Positions 1 to 4,414 of a stretch of DNA of 5,525 nucleotides are shown here, piece after piece. Position numbers and translations under genes: made by a program. Below the pieces are notes generated by a model. It did no database searches, was not told the origin of the DNA, and saw only the letters and a list, made by a program, of their open reading frames with translations. The first letter of the stretch is position 1. Each line of letters opens with the position of its first letter. The stretch covers positions 1 to 5,525 of the forward strand of contig JAKBTR010000104.1 of NCBI GenBank assembly GCA_021844275.1, given 5' to 3'. The DNA is from Nitrospirota bacterium. Its GTDB lineage: Bacteria; Nitrospirota_A; Leptospirillia; Leptospirillales; Leptospirillaceae.

Positions 1-428
1 GGGATCCGGAACTTGAGAGACAGTCTCTGAAATTGTCCAGGGATTTTCCGCACAAAGTGGCGGTCCGGATCGGATTCGACGACTCTCTCGCCCATCAGAT
101 TGTCGCCGGATCGGACTTTTTCCTGATGCCATCGCGCTTCGAACCTTGCGGATTGTCCCAGATGTACGCCATGCGATATGGGGCGATTCCGGTCGTCAAC
201 CCGACCGGAGGATTGAGAGATACGATAGACCCGTCCCGGACGGGTATCTGGCTAGACAGTCTTTCCCTGAAAGGCGTTCAGGACGGAATGAAAAAGGCAA
301 TCGAAATGTACAGACAGAAAGCCCTTTTTCAGCAATTTGCCGAAGACGCGATGCAAACGGACAATTCCTGGGAGGAACGGGCAGGGGAGTATCGGGAAGC
401 TTATGAGCGTCTGCTCAAAGAGAGGTGA
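1..428 (+). CDS. glgA: Glycogen synthase (GT5 family), C-terminal part, 5' end outside window
   Basis: Glycogen/starch synthase transfers glucose from ADP-glucose (or UDP-glucose) to the non-reducing end of a growing alpha-1,4-glucan in the cytoplasm. The reading frame is already open at base 3 and runs to TGA at 426-428, giving 141 visible residues, roughly the last 30% of a typical GlgA of about 480 residues. The fragment begins with a DPELE segment, followed by KVAVRIGFD and the family hallmark SRFEPCGLSQMYAMRYG (fragment residues 44-60), whose Glu47 lies in the conserved C-terminal GT-B nucleotide-sugar site. It continues with PVVNPTGGLRDTI, also typical of the family. An apparent TTG start at 33 is internal, since homology continues upstream of it. 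The stop codon is 6 bp from the stop of the convergent small gene. No terminator with a T tract is evident after the stop. The identification is firm; the donor sugar cannot be judged from this part. Confidence 0.95.
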   Translation, partial: DPELERQSLKLSRDFPHKVAVRIGFDDSLAHQIVAGSDFFLMPSRFEPCGLSQMYAMRYGAIPVVNPTGGLRDTIDPSRTGIWLDSLSLKGVQDGMKKAIEMYRQKALFQQFAEDAMQTDNSWEERAGEYREAYERLLKER

Positions 429-434
429 AACCGG

Positions 435-572
435 TCAGGAGTCTTTCGTGACCACGCGAATCGCCCGGAAAATGGCAAAGATCCCGACCACCAGAATGGT
501 TCCGACACCGATCACGACAATATAATCGAACGGACCCCAACCGCTGATTCCCGACGACTGAATTGTTCCCAT
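435..572 (-). CDS. Small single-span membrane protein, 45 residues, function unknown
   Basis: The reading frame runs from ATG at 572 to TGA at 437-435. A Shine-Dalgarno-like AAAGG (585-581) lies 8 nt before the ATG, in the 15-bp gap after the crp stop codon, so the gene is probably co-transcribed and perhaps translationally coupled with crp. The protein starts MGTIQSSGISGWGPFDY, then has one hydrophobic helix at about residues 17-35 (many Ile, Val and Gly), then a short basic tail with Arg36, Arg39 and Lys43. By the positive-inside rule the C terminus would be cytoplasmic and the N terminus periplasmic. There is no cysteine, no lipobox and no motif that I recognise. Its size recalls small accessory subunits of membrane complexes, but nothing in the sequence assigns it to one. 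Support comes from the ribosome site, the spacing and the credible membrane-protein composition; conservation was not tested. Confidence 0.65.
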   Translation of the reverse strand: MGTIQSSGISGWGPFDYIVVIGVGTILVVGIFAIFRAIRVVTKDS

Positions 573-587
573 CTTATTGGCCTTTCT

Positions 588-1301
588 TCAGGAGAAACTT
601 CCAAGACTTTCCCGTCTCAGCTTGTTTTCGTTCAGGATGTAGATGCGGTTGTCGGCAACCCGGATCAGCTCTGCCTGGATGAATGCTCCCAGCGACCGGG
701 AGACGGTTTCCCGGGAGACGCCGGACAGGGAGGCCAGTTCCTGCCGGGTAAACCGATCATTGATATAAGGAAGTTCGCCATCCGACTGGACACCCTCTTT
801 TTCATAAATGGTCAGGAGTGTCCGGGCGATTTTTGCAAAAGAATCCGCAAAAGCCATATGAATCAGTTTTTCGTCCGTCTTTCGGATTCGCTGTCCCATG
901 ACGGCCAGCATCCGGAGGGCAAATTCCGGATAGGCCGCAAAAAAGCGCAGGAAGTCGCTTTTTTCGATGGAGAGAACTGTTGTCGGCTCGATGGCTGTGA
1001 CCGTCGCGCTTCGGGTGTCATCGTCAAGAAGAGCGATCTCCCCGAAAAAGTCCGATGGGTAGGCGATTGAAACGATGATTTCGCGCCCTTCCACATCTTC
1101 TGTGGAAATCTTGACCGAACCGGAAACAATAACAAAAAGTTCCATCCCCCGGTCGAATTCCTGGATGATTTTCTGACCGGAACGATAACTCCTGAGGCGA
1201 ACGATTTTTTCGAGTGTTTCGAGTTCTTCCGCCTTGAGAAATTTAAAGAGGTCAACGGATTTGAATGCCTGGTGAAGATCGGAAGATTCAGGATTGGTCA
1301 T
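588..1301 (-). CDS. Crp/Fnr-family transcriptional regulator (CRP-like, no Fe-S cysteines)
   Basis: A 237-residue cytoplasmic DNA-binding protein of the usual family length. An N-terminal cNMP-binding beta-barrel spans about residues 16-125 and contains the phosphate-binding cassette FFGEIALLDDDTRSA, with Gly87, Glu88, Arg97 and Ser98 matching the positions that hold cyclic nucleotide in E. coli CRP. A long dimerisation helix follows (about 126-150). The Crp-type winged helix-turn-helix occupies about 180-228; its recognition helix reads SGVSRETVSRSL, with Arg197, Glu198 and Arg202 at the CRP base-contact positions, which predicts TGTGA-like half-sites. There is no cysteine anywhere, so it cannot be an Fe-S FNR sensor. 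The start is ATG at 1301 with a weak AGGGG 4 nt upstream. Two promoter-like elements and TGTGAC/GTCACA motifs lie upstream. It is the first gene of a unit with the small membrane protein. The real ligand (cAMP, c-di-GMP or none) is unknown. Confidence 0.92.
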   Translation of the reverse strand: MTNPESSDLHQAFKSVDLFKFLKAEELETLEKIVRLRSYRSGQKIIQEFDRGMELFVIVSGSVKISTEDVEGREIIVSIAYPSDFFGEIALLDDDTRSATVTAIEPTTVLSIEKSDFLRFFAAYPEFALRMLAVMGQRIRKTDEKLIHMAFADSFAKIARTLLTIYEKEGVQSDGELPYINDRFTRQELASLSGVSRETVSRSLGAFIQAELIRVADNRIYILNENKLRRESLGSFS

Positions 1302-1322
1302 CTGGCCCCTGCATATACATCC

Positions 1323-1354
1323 TAATTATATATTCATGATTGTGACGGCAGACT
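1323..1354 (-). promoter_or_regulatory. Proximal promoter-like block for the crp-family gene (copy 1 of duplicated element)
   Basis: Read on the minus strand, a perfect TATAAT -10 hexamer (1330-1325) is preceded, after 17 nt, by GTCTGC (1353-1348) at the -35 position. GTCTGC is a poor -35 match, so an activator or non-standard recognition may be involved. The predicted transcript start is near 1318, giving a leader of about 17 nt. The spacer contains CCGTCACA (1348-1341), a CRP-like half-site placed where a bound regulator would more likely block than help polymerase. The same layout recurs exactly 145 bp upstream. Confidence 0.5.
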
Positions 1355-1447
1355 GGGATTCAAAAGAACATTCTATTCGCATATTGTATTCCTCTCATTT
1401 TGGAAATGCCAATCCGTCGTCACATCAAATCTATCCTATCCGTCACA
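1341..1447. repeat. Three CCGTCACA-type motifs (candidate operator half-sites)
   Basis: TGTGACGG at 1341-1348 is the exact reverse complement of CCGTCACA at 1440-1447. A third copy, CCGTCGTCACA at 1414-1424, differs by a 3-nt GTC insertion. The two plus-oriented copies share a longer context: ATCCGTCGTCACAT (1412-1425) and ATCCGTCACAT (1438-1448), with starts 26 bp apart. The cores TGTGA/TCACA match half-sites used by CRP-type proteins, but none forms a TGTGA-N6-TCACA palindrome, so binding by the neighbouring regulator is inference. Confidence 0.45.
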
Positions 1448-1467
1448 TACATTTGTTAAATGCCAGA

Positions 1468-1499
1468 TAATTATATGGTCTGCATGAGTGTGGCAGACT
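1468..1499 (-). promoter_or_regulatory. Distal promoter-like block (copy 2 of duplicated element)
   Basis: On the minus strand AGTCTGCC (1499-1492) is followed by ATATAATTA (1476-1468), with GTCTGC and TATAAT again separated by 17 nt. The 9-mer TAATTATAT and the 8-mer GGCAGACT (plus-strand reading) are identical to copy 1, and both are offset by 145 bp. The central TCATG is also shared but shifted by 3 nt. If used, it would give a crp leader of about 160 nt that crosses the three CCGTCACA motifs. It overlaps the dyad at 1474-1503. Confidence 0.4.
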
Positions 1500-1503
1500 C
1501 ATA
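1474..1503. promoter_or_regulatory. Dyad/hairpin followed on the plus strand by a T-rich tract
   Basis: TATGGTCTGC (1474-1483) pairs with GCAGAC-T-CATA (1493-1503), a 10-bp stem with one bulged T (1499) and a 9-nt loop. On the plus strand it is followed by AAATTTTATTTGTTTTTT (1504-1520 and slightly beyond), so it could act as an intrinsic terminator for any rightward transcript started inside this region, or as an operator for a dimeric protein. It overlaps the distal minus-strand promoter-like block and lies just before the mltD promoter. The role is not settled. Confidence 0.4.
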
Positions 1504-1511
1504 AATTTTAT

Positions 1512-1541
1512 TTGTTTTTTGCCGAATAATCTGGTATGAAT
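1512..1541 (+). promoter_or_regulatory. Probable sigma-70-type promoter of mltD with extended -10
   Basis: TTGTTT (1512-1517), 17 nt, then TATGAA (1535-1540) preceded by TGG (1532-1534), an extended -10 TGN motif. The T-rich sequence before and around the -35 may help. The predicted start is near 1547, leaving an unusually long leader of about 150 nt before the TTG start of mltD. Confidence 0.45.
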
Positions 1542-1682
1542 AGCGTGCATTTTTCAGGTTTTCAGGATTTTTGACCTCTGATTTCTGAGCATGCAGGCAG
1601 AAAGTAAAACTTCTCCTCCACAAGTCAGAAATGTTTTTTTCCACTGCGTGTCCAACAAGACTGGCATGACTTGCCTGAAAAC

Positions 1683-1688
1683 AAGGAG
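1683..1688 (+). promoter_or_regulatory. Ribosome binding site that fixes the mltD start
   Basis: AAGGAG lies 7 nt before TTG at 1696. The in-frame ATG codons upstream (1591 and 1666) have no comparable site, and starting there would put about 35 or 10 extra residues, including cysteines, ahead of the signal peptide. The TTG start places a basic n-region directly before the hydrophobic core. Confidence 0.85.
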
Positions 1689-1695
1689 ATCCTTT

Positions 1696-3117
1696 TTGTC
1701 TATCCGTAAAAGAACGGGAAAGATCCTGGCCCTGGCATCGCCTTTTTTTCTCCTTGCCGCTGGTTGTTCCACTACTCATACGGGTTCTGGAGAAGGAGCC
1801 GCATCTGTTTCCATGACGGTGACTCCTCCCGCGATTCCCAGCCCGCCCCCCAACCAGATAGCCAAACCTCCGGCGGTGACGATAAAACCGGCTGCAGGGC
1901 TCGCCCTCGCAATTCCTCCCGCAGGGCCGCCGCTTCCCACCAAGTCGCTGGAAAAACCTTTCTTCATGCGCATTCCGGACGACCCCAGCATTGAATGGTA
2001 CGACACGTATTTCCAGACCGTTGCCCGGAATCACTTTGCACTCTGGCTTTCGCGTTCGACTCAATATCTTCCGATGATGAAGTCCGTTTTCCGGGAAGAA
2101 GGGCTTCCGGAAGACCTTGTCTATCTGTCCCTGATCGAAAGCGGGTTCAGTCCGAGGGCTTATTCTTACTCGCGCGCGGCGGGTTTATGGCAATTCATGC
2201 GCGGGACGGGTCGCAAGTATGGACTCCGAATCAATGCGTGGATTGACCAGAGGCGAGATCCGGTCATGTCCACCCGCGCGGCGGCGAAATATCTGAAGGA
2301 CCTCTATACGGAGTTCCATTCCTGGAGCCTTGCCCTGGCAGCCTACAACGCAGGAGAAGGAAAAGTCGCAAACGCCGTAGCGGATACCGGAACAAAAGAC
2401 TATTGGGAAATCCGCAATTCGAATACCCTCACCAACGAGACCAAGGACTACGTTCCCAAGTTTCTCGCGGCGGTCCGGATAGCAAAGGATCCCTCCCGTT
2501 ACGGGTTCGAGAATATTGACTACCAATCGCCGCTGGATACGGAAACAGCCACTCTTCAACATCCGGCGGAAATCCGGGTTCTGGCAAAAGCGGCGGGAGT
2601 CTCTCTCCGGACATTCCGGAAAATGAACCCCGAGTTTACCCGCTGGGCCACCCCTCCGCACATGTCGCCCATTTCACTAAATATACCCGCGGGCAAAAAG
2701 GAAGATTTTCTGGCAAACATTTCCCGTCTTCCCCATATGTCCCAACGAAGCCTTTACGCCAACATCGACGGTGGTGTGCATACGATTCGCCCGGGAGAAT
2801 CACTCTGGACAATCGCCCGTCGCTATCATGTCTCCATGCAGGCGTTGATGAATGCGAACGGACTGTCGAGTTCATCGCTCATTCATACCGGAAAACGCAT
2901 CAATATTCCCGTCTCCTATGCTTCGAACCATTATCGGCGGAGCAGGGGACACATGGGCTCCGGGCACTGGATGCGCCACAGAATCCGTCGAGGGGAATCT
3001 CTTTTCGCGCTTGCGAAACGCTTCCGGACAACAATATCGGCTATCCGGAGCAAGAATCATTTGTTTGGTCGAACGTATCTGCGGGAAGGTCAGATGATCA
3101 TGGTGCCTGTAAGATAG
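1696..3117 (+). CDS. mltD: MltD-like membrane-bound lytic murein transglycosylase, lipoprotein with two LysM domains
   Basis: This enzyme cleaves the MurNAc-GlcNAc bond of peptidoglycan to form 1,6-anhydroMurNAc, acting in the periplasm for wall remodelling. Starting at TTG 1696 it has 473 residues. It begins with a basic n-region (MSIRKRTGK), a hydrophobic core and the lipobox-like LAAGC with lipidated Cys24; Ala at -3 is slightly atypical. A Pro/Ala-rich linker covers about 40-90. The SLT domain (about 118-260) has catalytic Glu148 in SLIESGFSP, AGLWQFM (162-168), AAYNAGEGKV (215-224) and DYVPKFLAA (251-259). The MltD-type segment ending RWATPP leads to LysM domains at about 361-406 and 427-472, which bind glycan chains. 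The C-terminal third is very rich in Arg and His. A strong terminator follows 30 bp after the stop. It is a single-gene unit divergent from the Crp-family gene. Assignment to the MltD type is secure; the exact cellular role is inferred. Confidence 0.93.
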   Translation: MSIRKRTGKILALASPFFLLAAGCSTTHTGSGEGAASVSMTVTPPAIPSPPPNQIAKPPAVTIKPAAGLALAIPPAGPPLPTKSLEKPFFMRIPDDPSIEWYDTYFQTVARNHFALWLSRSTQYLPMMKSVFREEGLPEDLVYLSLIESGFSPRAYSYSRAAGLWQFMRGTGRKYGLRINAWIDQRRDPVMSTRAAAKYLKDLYTEFHSWSLALAAYNAGEGKVANAVADTGTKDYWEIRNSNTLTNETKDYVPKFLAAVRIAKDPSRYGFENIDYQSPLDTETATLQHPAEIRVLAKAAGVSLRTFRKMNPEFTRWATPPHMSPISLNIPAGKKEDFLANISRLPHMSQRSLYANIDGGVHTIRPGESLWTIARRYHVSMQALMNANGLSSSSLIHTGKRINIPVSYASNHYRRSRGHMGSGHWMRHRIRRGESLFALAKRFRTTISAIRSKNHLFGRTYLREGQMIMVPVR

Positions 3118-3147
3118 GGGACCGGAAGCTCTTCCGATTTTTCCCAT

Positions 3148-3173
3148 AAGGGGCTCTTTCGAGCCCCTTTTTT
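3148..3173 (+). terminator. Intrinsic terminator of mltD
   Basis: AAGGGGCTC (3148-3156) pairs with GAGCCCCTT (3161-3169) around a TTTC loop, and six T residues follow (3168-3173). It lies 30 bp after the mltD stop. The reverse strand lacks a proper T tract, so it should work mainly for the rightward transcript. Confidence 0.92.
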
Positions 3174-3193
3174 ATTGGGATCGGACGGACGGG

Positions 3194-3238
3194 AAAAAGA
3201 AAGACGATTCCGGGGCCATCCTTCCGGAGACGGCCCCG
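3194..3238 (-). terminator. Probable intrinsic terminator of the nuoF-like/ferredoxin/TPR operon
   Basis: On the minus strand CGGGGCC (3238-3232) pairs with GGCCCCG (3217-3211). Inside the loop, TCC and GGA can close a GGAA tetraloop. A T-rich tract (3204-3194, TCTTTCTTTTT) follows after about 6 nt. It begins 8 bp beyond the TPR stop. The displaced T tract makes it weaker than the mltD terminator. Confidence 0.65.
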
Positions 3239-3246
3239 TTTCGGTG

Positions 3247-4047
3247 TTATTTGGAAGGAGCAGGAGTAATCGGAGGAGGTGTGGTCAATGGAGGAGGAGG
3301 GGCGGACGCTGTAGGATTCTGTTGTTTGATGTACGCTTCGGCTTCCGATGACCAGGGAGAGCTCGGAAATTTTTTCTGGAGCTTACGGTAATTGAGAATG
3401 GCCAGAGCCGGCTGATTCAAGAGTTCGTACACTTTTCCAATATTGTAATAGGCGGCATCGGCGAGTATTTTTCCGGGGAATTTCGTCACCTTCTGAAACA
3501 TGGCCAGTGCCTGGTCGTATTCTTTCATGGACATGAACGTCACGCCGAGGCTTTCGTAGTAGAAGGGCAGTACTTTTGTATCGCCCGAGTTTTTCTCAAG
3601 CCCTTCGTGCAGCCAGTTGACAGCCTTTTGCGGCTGGGCGATCTGGTTCTGTATGGAAGCCAGAAACAGGGGGGCCACTTTCGCACTGGAAGAATCCGGA
3701 TAATTTTTGACGACCTGCTCAAAAAGCTGGTCGATCGGAGTCCAGTCGGCCTTGCTGTTCTGCATGTTCTTCGAGAACATCTGTTCCGCCCGCGTTTCGA
3801 GCGCCGCCGATTCCTGCTCTTTTTTCTTCTTGTCAGAGTAGATGTGCCAGACCAGCCCCACTCCGGCGAGAGCCACGAGACCTACGAGTCCGGCGACGAT
3901 AAGAGGATTTTTTTTCCGATCGTCGAGAAAGCCTGGAAGAGGCCTTGTTCCGGCACTCCCGTTCGAAGAGATTGGCGAAGCACCCGGATGGGAGGAAGAA
4001 GCGGCCGGTTGGTCGGTGGATCCTTTTTTCCTGATTCTGTATGCCAC
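3247..4047 (-). CDS. Membrane-anchored TPR protein (YfgM/TPR_21-like topology)
   Basis: The chosen start is GTG at 4047, which has AGAGAGG (4062-4056) 8 nt upstream and lies 4 bp after the ferredoxin stop. This gives 266 residues. A cytoplasmic basic, Ser/Pro-rich N-terminus (1-46) precedes one membrane helix at about 48-70, flanked by RKK and KKKK. After a charged helical stretch come TPR-like helical repeats, the clearest at about 160-191 (FYYESLGVTFMSMKEYDQAL) and 197-230 (AAYYNIGKVYELLNQPALAI). A Pro-rich tail (about 246-264) ends the protein. The family known for this arrangement, N-terminal anchor plus TPR, includes YfgM, a translocon-associated chaperone partner, and many assembly factors, so a scaffold role outside the inner membrane is likely but unproven. 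It is the last gene of the operon and is probably translationally coupled to the ferredoxin gene. An in-frame extension up to 4236 overlaps the ferredoxin and is not credible. Confidence 0.82.
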   Translation of the reverse strand: MAYRIRKKGSTDQPAASSSHPGASPISSNGSAGTRPLPGFLDDRKKNPLIVAGLVGLVALAGVGLVWHIYSDKKKKEQESAALETRAEQMFSKNMQNSKADWTPIDQLFEQVVKNYPDSSSAKVAPLFLASIQNQIAQPQKAVNWLHEGLEKNSGDTKVLPFYYESLGVTFMSMKEYDQALAMFQKVTKFPGKILADAAYYNIGKVYELLNQPALAILNYRKLQKKFPSSPWSSEAEAYIKQQNPTASAPPPPLTTPPPITPAPSK

Positions 4048-4051
4048 GGAG

Positions 4052-4369
4052 TTAACCTCTCTTTTGTTCGATCTGATAGAAAAGATTTCGGGGGAGCAGC
4101 TCTTTCCCGTCCCTGATCTGTTCGACCAGAGTTCTGACACTTCTTTCGTCCATCCCGGAATACCATGTGCCTTCCGGATAAAGAAGAACCATCGGACCAT
4201 ATTCGCACTGGTCCAGACATCCGGTCTTGGTGACAAGGATGTCCTTCTCCAGACCGAGGGAGACGATATGGGACTGGGTGAGGAGTTTCAGGTCCTCATT
4301 CCCCTTTCCCATGCACTTGTTGCCTGTGCAAAACAGGAGATGGTGTCTGTAACACAGTTTTGCGTTCAA
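4052..4369 (-). CDS. Thioredoxin-like [2Fe-2S] ferredoxin
   Basis: A 105-residue protein of the family that includes Aquifex 2Fe-2S ferredoxin and the NuoE C-terminal domain. These are cytoplasmic one-electron carriers with a thioredoxin fold. The four probable cluster ligands are Cys14 and Cys19 in CTGNKC and Cys51 and Cys55 in GCLDQCEYGP, followed by the family signature VLLYPEGTWY. The first ligand loop is short (x4), unlike the longer loop (about 12) of Aquifex ferredoxin, but short loops occur in other family members. Cys6 is an extra, probably non-ligand cysteine. The start is TTG at 4369, with GGTGAG (4384-4379) 9 nt upstream; an in-frame stop at 4390-4388 rules out a longer form, and no ATG lies before the first ligand. 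It sits 45 bp after the NuoF-like gene and 4 bp before the TPR gene, so it is a likely electron partner of the NuoF-like protein. Confidence 0.88.
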   Translation of the reverse strand: MNAKLCYRHHLLFCTGNKCMGKGNEDLKLLTQSHIVSLGLEKDILVTKTGCLDQCEYGPMVLLYPEGTWYSGMDERSVRTLVEQIRDGKELLPRNLFYQIEQKRG

Positions 4370-4414
4370 GAATGCGGTCTCACCGGGTCATGCCCCAAGA
4401 TCTCCGGAACACCC

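Larger units (their letters stand above)
1302..1695. other. 394-bp divergent regulatory region between crp-family gene and mltD
   Basis: This AT-rich stretch has no credible gene. On the minus strand it holds two copies of a promoter-like block (1323-1354 and 1468-1499) pointing toward the Crp-family gene. On the plus strand it holds a probable promoter for mltD (1512-1541) and a roughly 150-nt leader. Three CCGTCACA-type motifs lie between the two blocks. The leader contains an exact tandem 8-mer duplication, TTTTCAGG at 1551-1558 and 1559-1566. Length and motif density are greater than two simple divergent promoters would need. Confidence 0.75.

Noticed and set aside
33..35. TTG at 33 as a gene start
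   Set aside because: GlgA-like sequence continues in frame upstream to the window edge, so this codon is internal.
404..417. TGAGC-GTCT-GCTCA hairpin near the glgA stop as a terminator for the opposing unit
   Set aside because: The 5-bp stem is within coding sequence and is not followed by a T run.
433..453. GGTCA/TGACC inverted repeat at the glgA 3' end as a terminator
   Set aside because: The stem is only 5 bp with an 11-nt loop and no T tract on either strand.
588..1301. FNR-type oxygen sensor
   Set aside because: The protein has no cysteine, so it cannot hold the [4Fe-4S] cluster of FNR.
1302..1590. Extra small gene in the divergent gap
   Set aside because: No frame with a credible start, ribosome site and length was seen; the stretch is AT-rich and filled with regulatory-type repeats.
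1471..2064. 197-residue open frame on the minus strand opposite the mltD 5' region
   Set aside because: It crosses the mltD promoter, leader and signal peptide, is rich in Arg/Gly/Ser as expected of a shadow frame, and shows no family motif.
2185..2661. 158-residue open frame on the minus strand within mltD
   Set aside because: It lies opposite the conserved SLT domain and has no family motif.
4048..4236. N-terminal extension of the TPR protein back to 4236
   Set aside because: It overlaps the conserved part of the ferredoxin gene in another frame; GTG 4047 with its own ribosome site is better.
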